A stretch of DNA of 64,000 bases from a bacterium (GTDB taxonomy: Bacteria; Bacillota; Bacilli; Lactobacillales; Streptococcaceae): assembly GCA_905221095.1 (NCBI GenBank), contig CAJNBV010000007.1:62001-126000 (forward strand), given 5' to 3'. The notes under the pieces are model-generated. The model searched no databases. It was not told the DNA's origin and saw nothing but the letters and a program-made list of their open reading frames with translations. The position numbers were made by a program, and so were the translations under genes. Of this stretch, positions 1 to 7,631 are shown piece after piece (within the stretch, counting starts at the first letter, position 1; the number at the start of each line of letters is the position of its first letter).

Positions 1-373
1 TACTACACGACTTTCAATATATAATCTATTTTTAATATATATTATTCCTTTAAGTTTTAGACTTACTCTTACAATATAACACAAGCTGGAATTGCTTGCA
101 ATTATAGGATATAATCTTCATTCATCAAATTATTTTAAAACATAAAAAGAATGGCATTTTGAAATATAGATATATATAATTTGATATATGTTCTGACTTA
201 TGTAGAAATTTGAATTGAAGAACTATTTGGAACTTCCCATACAATTCTAGCCATATAATAAACAATAATTTGTAAATAGGTGAAAACTCCTCCTATAGTT
301 TCTAGTGAATTTTTATTTTTCACTATCTTCTAGAAGGGGAATATATCAGAAAGCTACTGGACTCTCTCATTCA
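1..373. other. AT-rich intergenic region, no gene seen
   Basis: This left-edge stretch is very AT-rich and has stops in all frames I followed. The only structure I see is a short hairpin near 304-325 (AGTGAA and TTCACT arms around a T/A-rich loop), just beyond the stop of the acetyl esterase. It could help end that transcript, but it lacks a strong GC stem. No RNA gene or repeat was recognised. Confidence 0.5.
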
Positions 374-1354
374 TCATTTCATATATTTAAAATGAATCTC
401 ACTACCACAAAGCCAGTTGTAGACTTGGTCATTGACAAATACATTCATGGCTTCGTGAGCATACTCGGGCATGATACGATAGGCCTTATCGCAGGTCAAA
501 CGGTTGTAAATCGCAAACTGGGTAATAGGGTAGCAAACATCGTCGTCCAAGCCCGTAATCATCTTGACCTCACCCTTGATACGATGGGCAAGATTTTTCA
601 CATCAATATAGGCAAGGGTCGCCATGATTTCCTCCTCTGTTTCATGGAAGGGATCGTGAAACTTGAAATATCGAAAAAGTTCGTCGTAAGCCTCGCTAGT
701 ATTACCAATCTCAAGCACTCGTCTAAAGTCTGATAAAAAGGGATAGATGGCAACTGTTTTCTGAATCCGTGGATTGAGGGCTGCCGCTACCAAGGCTAGA
801 GCACCACCTTGAGAGGCACCATAGCTAGAAAGTCGCTTCTCATCTACCTGAGGCAGACTAGCAATAATTTCGATCAACTGGTAAATATCCAGATAGACAT
901 CCTTATAAAAGAGATGGTCCCGACCTTCCACAGCACCACGGATGATATGTCCTTTAACTGTATTTCCTAGAGGAGAACGCAAACCGTCTTGCGAGTAGCC
1001 CGACTGTCCTCGAACGTCCATGGAAACAACACCGTAACCAGCCACAGTATAGGCCAGCATGTCGACCCAGTCCCAGCCACGTCCCATATAACCATGAAAA
1101 TGAAAGATTAGAGGAACTTTCTCCTCACTCTTTGGAAGAACGACGCGTGCATAGACCTTACCTGCATTGGTTCCTTCAAAGGTTAACTCATAGCACTTGA
1201 CTTGAGGAATGTGGAAATCTCTTTCCTCCAAGTGGTAGGCTGGAAGCGTGGAAACTTTTTTCACTTCCTCATCCCAGAAAATATCAAAGTCTTCTGGAAC
1301 CCCATCCCTGCCTTTATAGGTCTTGACTTCTTCTAACAAAGCTGGATTTTTCAT
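374..1354 (-). CDS. axe1: Acetyl xylan esterase / cephalosporin C deacetylase family hydrolase
   Basis: A 326-aa alpha/beta hydrolase of the AXE1/Cah family, which removes acetyl groups from carbohydrates; the natural substrate in streptococci is uncertain. Visible family marks are the oxyanion-type stretch HFHGYMGRGWDW, the conserved RGQSG, the nucleophile elbow GASQGG (Ser in SYGASQGGAL), and a C-terminal catalytic His in PEYAHE. The start at 1354 has AAGGAG at good spacing and begins MKNPALLEE, the family N-terminus; the frame extends further upstream but with no ribosome site. It lies downstream of recG in the same orientation, separated by the duplicated mini-gene region, and has no signal peptide, so it is cytoplasmic. 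The family assignment is firm, the symbol less so. Confidence 0.9.
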   Translation of the reverse strand: MKNPALLEEVKTYKGRDGVPEDFDIFWDEEVKKVSTLPAYHLEERDFHIPQVKCYELTFEGTNAGKVYARVVLPKSEEKVPLIFHFHGYMGRGWDWVDMLAYTVAGYGVVSMDVRGQSGYSQDGLRSPLGNTVKGHIIRGAVEGRDHLFYKDVYLDIYQLIEIIASLPQVDEKRLSSYGASQGGALALVAAALNPRIQKTVAIYPFLSDFRRVLEIGNTSEAYDELFRYFKFHDPFHETEEEIMATLAYIDVKNLAHRIKGEVKMITGLDDDVCYPITQFAIYNRLTCDKAYRIMPEYAHEAMNVFVNDQVYNWLCGSEIHFKYMK

Positions 1355-1493
1355 AATATACTCCTTTTGTTTTGTAATCGCTATCACAACTGTAGCATAT
1401 CTGAGACAGCAACGCAAGAAAGAAGGATAAATAGAAAATGAATTTAGATTTTCTTACTTTTAGGATTGTGGACTGAAAGTAGTTTTAGAAACG

Positions 1494-1519
1494 AAAAAAG
1501 AGCATCTTCGCTCTTTTTA
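1494..1519 (-). terminator. Intrinsic terminator after mini-gene copy A
   Basis: Reading leftward, AAAAAGAGC and GCTCTTTTTT arms enclose a 6-nt loop and run into a T tract, a typical rho-independent terminator. It ends the short transcript that contains the 20-codon ORF at 1532-1594. Confidence 0.75.
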
Positions 1520-1531
1520 TCCTATTCAATC

Positions 1532-1594
1532 TTAGTTTTTTGCTTCTTTCTTTTGGAAAGTGGTTTGGTAATTTACTTTAATCGTTACTGTCAT
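1532..1594 (-). CDS. 20-aa peptide mini-gene, copy A
   Basis: Too short for ordinary gene finders. The frame encodes MTVTIKVNYQTTFQKKEAKN and stops with TAA. It has a GAGG ribosome site (ACGAGGACTCTCAT then ATG), a -10 box TATACT near 1626-1631, and its own terminator, so the whole transcript would be about 125 nt. A near-identical copy lies 277 bp away, and the peptide is conserved except at its last two residues. I do not recognise a function. It has no signal peptide, no double-glycine leader and no cysteine. It could be a translated peptide, a leader, or a small RNA whose ORF is incidental. Confidence 0.55.
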   Translation of the reverse strand: MTVTIKVNYQTTFQKKEAKN

Positions 1595-1682
1595 ATGAGA
1601 GTCCTCGTTTCTTTTTGATGACTCTAGTATAAGGGTCAAACCTGAAAGCTAGCTTAAGTTTTTCCTAAAGAAAGCTTAAGCT
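1595..1682 (-). promoter_or_regulatory. Promoter of mini-gene copy A with direct-repeat operator
   Basis: Reading leftward there are two pairs of TTTAAG-like half-sites, each with a 5-nt spacer: CTTAAG-CTTTC-TTTAGG and then CTTAAG-CTAGC-TTTCAG. About 10 nt later comes TATACT as -10. No good -35 hexamer is present, which suits an activator-dependent promoter. The TTTAAG-N5-TTTAAG arrangement is the known CiaR binding pattern in pneumococcus; that CiaR binds here is inference. Confidence 0.45.
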
Positions 1683-1745
1683 AAATGTTCTTTCTTTTCC
1701 AAATGAAGGGCAATCATGCGCCATTCTGGATCCTCTTGCCAAGCT
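1680..1745 (-). pseudogene. Duplicated 3' end of recG (remnant)
   Basis: This stretch repeats the last codons of recG (peptide about QEDPEWRMIALHLEKKEHL) but has no gene body attached. It is the boundary of the 277-bp tandem duplication: the same bases occur again at about 1953-2021 as the true recG end. It has diverged slightly, and its final residue before the stop is Ala where the real gene has Asp. It is non-coding as it stands. Confidence 0.8.
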
Positions 1746-1769
1746 TCAGTCTACATAGTATTGCTAAAC

Positions 1770-1793
1770 AAAAAAGAGCATCCCTGCTCTTTC
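1770..1793 (-). terminator. Intrinsic terminator after mini-gene copy B
   Basis: Reading leftward, AAAGAGCA and TGCTCTTT arms around a 4-nt loop lead into TTTTGTTT. It is the counterpart of the terminator at 1494-1519 in the duplicated unit. Confidence 0.7.
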
Positions 1794-1808
1794 TTCTTCT
1801 ATTCAATC

Positions 1809-1871
1809 TTATTTTGTTGCTTCTTTCTTTTGGAAAGTGGTTTGGTAATTTACTTTAATCGTTACTGTCAT
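1809..1871 (-). CDS. 20-aa peptide mini-gene, copy B
   Basis: Encodes MTVTIKVNYQTTFQKKEATK with TAA stop. It differs from copy A only in the last two residues. It has the same GAGG ribosome site, a TATACT -10, and its own terminator at 1770-1793. Its promoter overlaps the 3' end of recG, where two N5-spaced pairs occur again (ATTAAG-CTTTC-TCTAAG and CTTAAG-CTAGC-TTTCAG). The function is unknown. Conservation of the frame between copies is the main support for translation. Confidence 0.55.
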   Translation of the reverse strand: MTVTIKVNYQTTFQKKEATK

Positions 1872-1952
1872 GTGAGAGTCCTCGTTTCTTTTTGATGACT
1901 CTAGTATAAGGGCCAAATCTGAAAGCTAGCTTAAGATTTCCTTAGAGAAAGC

Positions 1953-3968
1953 TTAATCTAAATGTTCTTTCTTTTCCAGATGAAGAGCAATCATGCGCCA
2001 CTCTGGATCCTCTTGCCAGCCTTCTATAGAACTAATGTAGCTAGCAACCTTTCTGGCTTCTTCTAAAATCGGAAAATCTTCGATAATATCAGCTACTTGG
2101 AACTCTGGAAGACCTGACTGTCTGGTTCCAAAAATCTCACCTGAACCACGCATTTTCAAATCTTCTTCCGCAAGAACAAATCCATTAGTTGTTTCCGTCA
2201 TGATGCGCATGCGGTCCTTCCCAGAATCCGTCTTGGGATTGGCAACGAGAACAGCATAGGACTGCTTGTCCCCCCGACCGACACGACCTCTGAGCTGGTG
2301 AAGCTGGCTAAGGCCAAAGCGATCAGCATCCATAATAATCATAACCGTCGCATTGGGAACATTAACCCCGACCTCGATAACCGTCGTTGAAACTAGAATA
2401 TCCGTCTTTCTCTCTTTGAACTCCTGCATAATCTGGTCTTTTTCGTCACTCTTCATCTTACCATGTAGAAGAGCCACTTCTGCCTTACCTGCAAAATGAG
2501 CCGTCAACTCCTCAGATAAGGCAATGGCATTTTTCAAATCCAGAGCTTCAGATTCTTCAATCAAGGGAGAGATGACATAGGCTTGGGAACCTTTTTGGAT
2601 TTCTCCCTCTAACCAAGTCAAAACCTGAGGCAGTTGCTCATGTTTGATCCAGCGCGTCACAATAGGCTTCCGCCCTGCTGGCATCTGGTCGATAATGGAA
2701 ACATCCATATCCCCAAAGGCTGTAATGGCCAGCGTCCGTGGAATAGGAGTCGCCGTCATCATGAGAACATCAGGATTGTCACCTTTTTCCCGTAAAATCC
2801 GCCTTTGCCCCACACCAAAACGGTGCTGCTCATCGATGATAATCAAACCAAGACGAGCATAATCCACCCCATCTTGTATCAAAGCGTGGGTTCCAATAAT
2901 CAAATCAGCCTCACCCTTGGCAATGGTCTCCAAGACTTCTCTTTTTTCTGCAGCTTTCAAGGAACCTGTCAAGAGAGCCAGTTTCAAGTCCGGAAAAAGA
3001 CCCTTCAAACTCTCAAAGTGTTGCTCTGCTAGGATTTCTGTTGGTACCATGAGAGCTGCCTGGTAGCCAGCCGTCACCGCCGCAAACATGGCCAAGCCAG
3101 CAACCACAGTTTTTCCGCTCCCCACATCACCTTGTAAGAGACGATTCATGTGGTGGTCGGACTTCATGTCTGTCAAAATTTCCTGCAAACTCTTTTCCTG
3201 AGCTGAAGTCAGGGCAAAAGGCAGACTTTCCTTGACTGCTGTCACTTTTTCCTGAGACCAGTTCAGAACCAGACCACTTCCTTGAACTCTGTTTTCAGAC
3301 TTGAGCGTCTGCAACTGCATTTGGAAATAAAAGAGTTCCTCAAACTTGATACGGCGAAGGGCCTGCTTGTATTCTGCCAAATCCTTGGGAAAATGCATGG
3401 CACGAACAGCCTGACAACGGGACATGAGTTTGTACTTATCCAACAAAGACTGGGGAAGATTTTCCTCAATCAAGAGGTCCAGTCCCTGATCAAAGGCCGT
3501 CTTGATGACCTTGACCAGACTGGCCTGACTGATTCCTTGAGCCAGACGATAGACAGGCTGGAGATCATCCTCTACCTGAGCCAGGACCTTCATCCCTGTC
3601 AGACTAGCCTTGGCGCGGTCCCATTTTCCAAATACGGCAAGGGTTGCTCCCAGCTCTATCTTGTCAGCCAGATAAGGTTGGTTAAAGAAATTCACCGCAA
3701 AAACAACTTCTCCCTGCTTAAGGCTAAAACGCAAGCGATTACGCTTGAAACCATAATACTGGACACTAGCAGGAGTCACGACTTGACCAGACAGAACCGC
3801 CTTTTCACCGTCCTCCAGCTCTAGCACCTGCTTGGTCTTGAAGTCTTCATAACGAAAAGGAAAGTAGAGCAAGAGGTCTTGCAAGTTTTCAATTCCTAGT
3901 TTGGTGTATTTCTCTGCTGACTTTGGTCCCACACCAGGTAAGACATGCAAGGGTTGATGTAGATTCAT
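1953..3968 (-). CDS. recG: ATP-dependent DNA helicase RecG
   Basis: 671 aa, normal family length. RecG remodels stalled replication forks and branch-migrates Holliday junctions. An N-terminal wedge/OB region (about residues 1-230) is followed by the superfamily 2 helicase core: Walker A LLQGDVGSGKTVVA, the DEQH box IIIDEQHRFGVGQR, the TATPIPRTLA motif, then QLRGRVGRG and the C-terminal TRB region. The start at 3968 has AAAGGAG. It follows alr closely (18-bp gap) and belongs to the secA-aroG-aroG-acpS-alr-recG block seen in pneumococci. Its last codons overlap the promoter of the downstream mini-gene and were copied in the 277-bp duplication. Confidence 0.97.
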   Translation of the reverse strand: MNLHQPLHVLPGVGPKSAEKYTKLGIENLQDLLLYFPFRYEDFKTKQVLELEDGEKAVLSGQVVTPASVQYYGFKRNRLRFSLKQGEVVFAVNFFNQPYLADKIELGATLAVFGKWDRAKASLTGMKVLAQVEDDLQPVYRLAQGISQASLVKVIKTAFDQGLDLLIEENLPQSLLDKYKLMSRCQAVRAMHFPKDLAEYKQALRRIKFEELFYFQMQLQTLKSENRVQGSGLVLNWSQEKVTAVKESLPFALTSAQEKSLQEILTDMKSDHHMNRLLQGDVGSGKTVVAGLAMFAAVTAGYQAALMVPTEILAEQHFESLKGLFPDLKLALLTGSLKAAEKREVLETIAKGEADLIIGTHALIQDGVDYARLGLIIIDEQHRFGVGQRRILREKGDNPDVLMMTATPIPRTLAITAFGDMDVSIIDQMPAGRKPIVTRWIKHEQLPQVLTWLEGEIQKGSQAYVISPLIEESEALDLKNAIALSEELTAHFAGKAEVALLHGKMKSDEKDQIMQEFKERKTDILVSTTVIEVGVNVPNATVMIIMDADRFGLSQLHQLRGRVGRGDKQSYAVLVANPKTDSGKDRMRIMTETTNGFVLAEEDLKMRGSGEIFGTRQSGLPEFQVADIIEDFPILEEARKVASYISSIEGWQEDPEWRMIALHLEKKEHLD

Positions 3969-3986
3969 GCTCCACTCCTTTCTTTT

Positions 3987-5090
3987 CTAATAATATTCTC
4001 TCGGAATGCGGTCACTGAGGAGACAAACCACCTCATAATTAATGGTCCCACGGTAGGTCGCTACCTGAGTTGCTGTGATTTCCTTGTCCCCGTTTGAGCC
4101 AATCAGGGTTACTTTTGTTCCGAGCGGATAAAGCTTAGGCAGACGAATGGTAATTTGATCCATAGAAACCCGCCCAACGATGGGGCAAGCTTGGCCATCT
4201 ACTAAGACAGAGAAATTCTGCATATCGCGTGTCCAACCATCCGCATAGCCGATTGGTACGGTCGCGATGACTTGCTCGCTATCTGCCTGATAGGTGGCTC
4301 CATAGCCCATGCAAGCTCCAGCTGGAACTGTCTTGACATGAACCAAGGCAGATTCCAAGGTCAAGGCTGGTTTCAAGTCATAAGGCAAATTCAAAACCTC
4401 TCCACTTGGATTGAGACCATACATGGCATCTCCCATACGGACGGCATTGAAAATAGTCTCTGCATGCCAAAGAGTCGTTGCTGAATTACTTGCGTGAACC
4501 AGGTCTGGAAGACCTTTCATACTGGCCAAAATAGCTTTAAACCGTTCTAACTGGGTATTAAAGTAGGCTTCTGATTCTTCATCTGCAGTAGCAAAGTGGG
4601 TGAAAATCCCTTCAACATGCGCACCGTGTTGTTGGAGCAAGTCTTGAGCCTGCTCAGCCTCACTGGCCTCTCTAAAACCAATCCGTCCCATCCCTGAGTC
4701 AATCTTGAGGTGGACTGTCAATCCAGCTAGTTCTTCTTCTCTAGCTAACAGTGCTTGAATCCACTCTAGCCCAGCCACTGTCAAGGTAATGTCGTATTCT
4801 TTAGCAAGAGCAACAGTTTCGATGTCAGAAACTCCTAGAATAAGGATTTTCTTGCTGAGTCCAGCCTGTCTGAGCTCAATGGCTTCATCGATATTCGAAA
4901 CGCAAAAGCCATCGACATCATCTTGAATAGCCGTCGCAACGGCAACAGCCCCATGCCCATAGGCATTGGCCTTGACCACTGCAAATTTGAGCGTTCCTTC
5001 AGGGATATGAGCCCCTATTTGCTGAATATTTTGTCGAATAGCTCCCAGATGAATCAGAGCCTTGGTTGGTCTATGTGGACTAGCTTTCAT
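3987..5090 (-). CDS. alr: Alanine racemase
   Basis: 367 aa. A PLP enzyme converting L-alanine to D-alanine for peptidoglycan and teichoic-acid D-alanylation. The N-terminal TIM barrel carries the PLP lysine in [10 protein letters not shown], and the C-terminal beta domain has the catalytic Tyr in GYGATYQ. Start [10 protein letters not shown] at 5090 has GAGGAAAATC before it; the longer frame from 5111 lacks a ribosome site. The first codons overlap the end of acpS by 11 bp, indicating translational coupling. It sits between acpS and recG as in pneumococcus. Confidence 0.96.
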   Translation of the reverse strand: MKASPHRPTKALIHLGAIRQNIQQIGAHIPEGTLKFAVVKANAYGHGAVAVATAIQDDVDGFCVSNIDEAIELRQAGLSKKILILGVSDIETVALAKEYDITLTVAGLEWIQALLAREEELAGLTVHLKIDSGMGRIGFREASEAEQAQDLLQQHGAHVEGIFTHFATADEESEAYFNTQLERFKAILASMKGLPDLVHASNSATTLWHAETIFNAVRMGDAMYGLNPSGEVLNLPYDLKPALTLESALVHVKTVPAGACMGYGATYQADSEQVIATVPIGYADGWTRDMQNFSVLVDGQACPIVGRVSMDQITIRLPKLYPLGTKVTLIGSNGDKEITATQVATYRGTINYEVVCLLSDRIPREYY

Positions 5091-5442
5091 GATTTTCCTC
5101 CAAAATGACACTGGCTGTCACAAACTGATCGGTATGGCTGATAGACAGCCAAATCTTTCCTGAAAATGGTGACTGACTAAAATAAGGCGCCCCGCGTTCA
5201 TTGTTCAAGACTTCCAAATCCTGAAAACCGAGCTTGCCAATACCCGTTCCCATAGCCTTGGAAAAGGCTTCTTTAGCCGACCAGCGACCAGCCAAATATT
5301 CGATTTGTCTGCGCCCTTTAAGACTGTTAAACCGCTCCATTTCCTTAGCGGTCAGCACGCGCTTAGCAAATCCTTCATGTCGTGTAACTGCGCTTTCTAT
5401 CGAAGCTAATTCTTCGATGTCAATTCCGTGTCCAACTATCAT
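5080..5442 (-). CDS. acpS: Holo-[acyl-carrier-protein] synthase
   Basis: 120 aa, the pneumococcal AcpS length. It transfers 4'-phosphopantetheine from CoA to apo-ACP for fatty-acid synthesis. The family signatures are [11 protein letters not shown] at the N-terminus (the Mg-binding Asp) and the [14 protein letters not shown] block. I chose the start at 5442; an in-frame ATG two codons earlier (5448) is possible. No strong ribosome site precedes either, and a terminator-like hairpin lies immediately upstream, so expression may depend on readthrough from the aroG genes. Confidence 0.95.
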   Translation of the reverse strand: MIVGHGIDIEELASIESAVTRHEGFAKRVLTAKEMERFNSLKGRRQIEYLAGRWSAKEAFSKAMGTGIGKLGFQDLEVLNNERGAPYFSQSPFSGKIWLSISHTDQFVTASVILEENHES

Positions 5443-5449
5443 TCTCATC

Positions 5450-5476
5450 AAAAGGAGTTGAGATTCCCCAACTCCA
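5450..5476 (-). terminator. Terminator-like hairpin between aroG and acpS
   Basis: Reading leftward, GGAGTTG and CAACTCC arms enclose an 8-nt loop and are followed by TTTTGATGAG. The T run is only four bases and touches the possible acpS start codons, so this could be a partial terminator lowering readthrough from the DAHP synthase genes. It may also occlude acpS initiation. Confidence 0.55.
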
Positions 5477-5486
5477 TCCTTTTCAC

Positions 5487-6518
5487 TTATTTTGTCAAGG
5501 TAGCGTAAATCTCTTCTACCAAAGCCTCTGTATTTTCCCAACCTAGGCAAGGGTCGGTAATAGAGCAACCAAAGACCTCTGGTTGGTTTTGGCGACCATC
5601 TGCTAGGTAAGATTCAATCATAAAGCCTCGAACTGTCTTTTTGATTTTCTCATTCCAATCACGATTTTGCAAGGTCTTACGAACCACTCGAATCTGCTCC
5701 ATATATTGCTTACCTGAATTATCATGGTTGGTGTCAATGAGAATAAAAGGATTTTCAAGTCCCATTGTCTCATAACGTTCAATGGCATTTAGCAGGGTTT
5801 CATAGTAAAAGTTAGGCTCATTTTTCCCATATTCATTGACTGCGCCACGAAGTATAACGTGGGCTAAAGGATTTCCTGAAGTCTCAACTTCTTGGCCATG
5901 AAAGAGGAAGGTTTGTTTGTTTTGGGCGGCATAGATACCGTTAAACATGACTCCAAGATTTCCTGAGGTTGGATTTTTCATCCCCACTGGTGCATCAATT
6001 CCTGAAGCCACAAAACGGTGCTCTTGGTCTTCCACAGAACGAGCCCCTACAGCATGGTAGCTGACCAAATCATCTACCAAGACCAGATTTGACGGATAAA
6101 GCATCTCATCAGCTGTCGTCAAACCAGTCTCTGTAATCACTCGATAGTGCAACTGGCGTACAGCCTGCAAGCCGTTAATTAGACTTGGAGCCTTAGAGGT
6201 ATCTGGTTGGTGAACCAAACCTTTATAGCCGTCTCCGTTGGTACGAGGTTTGGCAGTATAAACACGCATAACCATGAAAATCTTGTCCGCCACCTTCTTT
6301 TGCAAGGCGGATAAACGGCGGGCATATTCCAAGACAGCCTCTTCATTATCAGAAGAGCAAGGACCAATCACCAAAAGGATACGGTCGTCTTCTCCTGAAA
6401 TGATGTCTGCCAGTTCTCTATCGCGACGCTCCTTTAGGCGCAAGGTTTCCGCAGACAATTGGGTTTCTGCCTTGATTGCTTCAATATCGATTTCTTGACC
6501 TTTTTCAATAAATGCCAT
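5487..6518 (-). CDS. aroG: 3-deoxy-7-phosphoheptulonate (DAHP) synthase, second copy
   Basis: 343 aa, class I DAHP synthase. It condenses phosphoenolpyruvate and erythrose-4-phosphate, the first step of the shikimate pathway. Conserved blocks are [50 protein letters not shown] and [14 protein letters not shown]. It is the downstream member of a tandem pair, only 1 bp after the stop of its paralog at 6520-7551. The pair is clearly similar throughout, differing most in the first 35 residues and a few surface segments. Two copies may give differently feedback-regulated isozymes; which amino acid regulates each cannot be read from the sequence. Confidence 0.93.
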   Translation of the reverse strand: MAFIEKGQEIDIEAIKAETQLSAETLRLKERRDRELADIISGEDDRILLVIGPCSSDNEEAVLEYARRLSALQKKVADKIFMVMRVYTAKPRTNGDGYKGLVHQPDTSKAPSLINGLQAVRQLHYRVITETGLTTADEMLYPSNLVLVDDLVSYHAVGARSVEDQEHRFVASGIDAPVGMKNPTSGNLGVMFNGIYAAQNKQTFLFHGQEVETSGNPLAHVILRGAVNEYGKNEPNFYYETLLNAIERYETMGLENPFILIDTNHDNSGKQYMEQIRVVRKTLQNRDWNEKIKKTVRGFMIESYLADGRQNQPEVFGCSITDPCLGWENTEALVEEIYATLTK

Positions 6519-6519
6519 A

Positions 6520-7551
6520 CTATTCTCCTAGCGTTTGGTAGATTTCTCTGACAAGGGCTTCCGTATTTTCCCAGCCAAGGCAAGGGTCTGTGATAGACTT
6601 GCCAAATACTTCCGGTTCGTTTTGACGGCCGTCTTCTAGATAAGACTCAATCATAAAGCCACGAACGTACTGCTTGATTTTTTCATTCCAATCACGGTTA
6701 ATCAATGTCTGGCGGACAATTCGAATCTGATCCATGTATTGCTTACCAGAGTTGTCATGATTGGTATCCACAATGATAAATGGATTTTCCAAGCCCATTT
6801 TCTCATACTGGGCAATAGTATCCATCAAATTATCATAGTAGTAGTTAGGAATATTCTTACCATACTCATTGATTGCTCCACGAAGAATGGCATGCGAAAG
6901 CGGGTTCCCAGTTGTTTCCACTTCTTTTCCTAGGAAAAGGAAACTTTGTTTGTTTTGAGCAGCATAAATCCCATTAAACATGACATTGAGATTTCCAGAA
7001 GTCGGATTTTTAAAACCAGTCGCGAAATCTGCCCCACTTGCCACAAAGCGGTGTTGCTGGTCTTCAACTGAACGGGCACCAACCGCCATGTAAGAAATCA
7101 AATCATCTACAAGCGGAAGATTTTCAGGATAAAGCATTTCATCAGCTGTTGTCATGCCTGTTTCTGTGATAACACGATAGTGAAGATGGCGAACAGCTTT
7201 GATTCCGTTGATGAGGCTTGGAGCTTCTGTCGCATTAGGTTGGTGAATCAAGCCCTTGTATCCATCTCCGTTGGTACGGGGTTTGGCAGTGTAAACACGC
7301 ATAACCATAAAGATACGGTCTGCTACTTCTTCTTGCAAAGTTGCCAAACGCTTAGCGTACTCAAGAACAGCTTCTTCATTATCAGATGAGCATGGTCCGA
7401 TTACCAAGAGAATCCGCTGGTCTTCTCCACGTATAATGGCTTCTAGCTCTTGATCGCGCTGTGATTTTCTCTCCAAAGCTTGGCCTTCTAGTTTTGATAA
7501 GGCACGAACTTCTTCAATATTAATTTTAGGACTTTTTGCTGTAAATACCAT
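6520..7551 (-). CDS. aroG: 3-deoxy-7-phosphoheptulonate (DAHP) synthase, first copy
   Basis: 343 aa, same family and length as its neighbour at 5487-6518, with the motifs [50 protein letters not shown] and [14 protein letters not shown]. It is the first gene after secA in this direction. It is preceded by GGAG and by a long hairpin (7575-7613) in the secA-aroG gap. The two genes supply DAHP, which ultimately feeds the trp operon present elsewhere in the window. Confidence 0.93.
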   Translation of the reverse strand: MVFTAKSPKINIEEVRALSKLEGQALERKSQRDQELEAIIRGEDQRILLVIGPCSSDNEEAVLEYAKRLATLQEEVADRIFMVMRVYTAKPRTNGDGYKGLIHQPNATEAPSLINGIKAVRHLHYRVITETGMTTADEMLYPENLPLVDDLISYMAVGARSVEDQQHRFVASGADFATGFKNPTSGNLNVMFNGIYAAQNKQSFLFLGKEVETTGNPLSHAILRGAINEYGKNIPNYYYDNLMDTIAQYEKMGLENPFIIVDTNHDNSGKQYMDQIRIVRQTLINRDWNEKIKQYVRGFMIESYLEDGRQNEPEVFGKSITDPCLGWENTEALVREIYQTLGE

Positions 7552-7574
7552 AACTCATCTCCTTATAAATCAAA

Positions 7575-7613
7575 CGGATACCAAGTAAAAATTTACTTTT
7601 CACAAGGTATCCG
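7575..7613 (-). terminator. Long hairpin in the secA-aroG gap
   Basis: CGGATACC and GGTATCCG form an 8-bp perfect outer stem, with an inner AAGTAAA/TTTACTT pairing. Read leftward, the hairpin is followed by TTTGATTTAT, a weak T run. It may be a weak terminator after secA, an attenuator, or a processing site before the aroG pair. Confidence 0.45.
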
Positions 7614-7631
7614 CCTCTAAACTATCTCATT

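Larger units (their letters stand above)
1490..2021. repeat. Tandem duplication, period 277 bp
   Basis: The block 1490-1745 is repeated at about 1767-2021 with scattered substitutions. Each unit contains the recG 3' end, a direct-repeat promoter, a 20-codon ORF and a terminator. The offset of 277 bp holds at the two start codons (1594 and 1871). The peptide frame is the best preserved part, while promoter and terminator loop differ by a few bases. This points to an old duplication followed by selection on the transcript. Confidence 0.85.

Noticed and set aside
305..733. Open frame of 142 codons on the plus strand
   Set aside because: It runs antisense through the acetyl esterase gene, lacks a ribosome site and reads as a shadow of the real gene.
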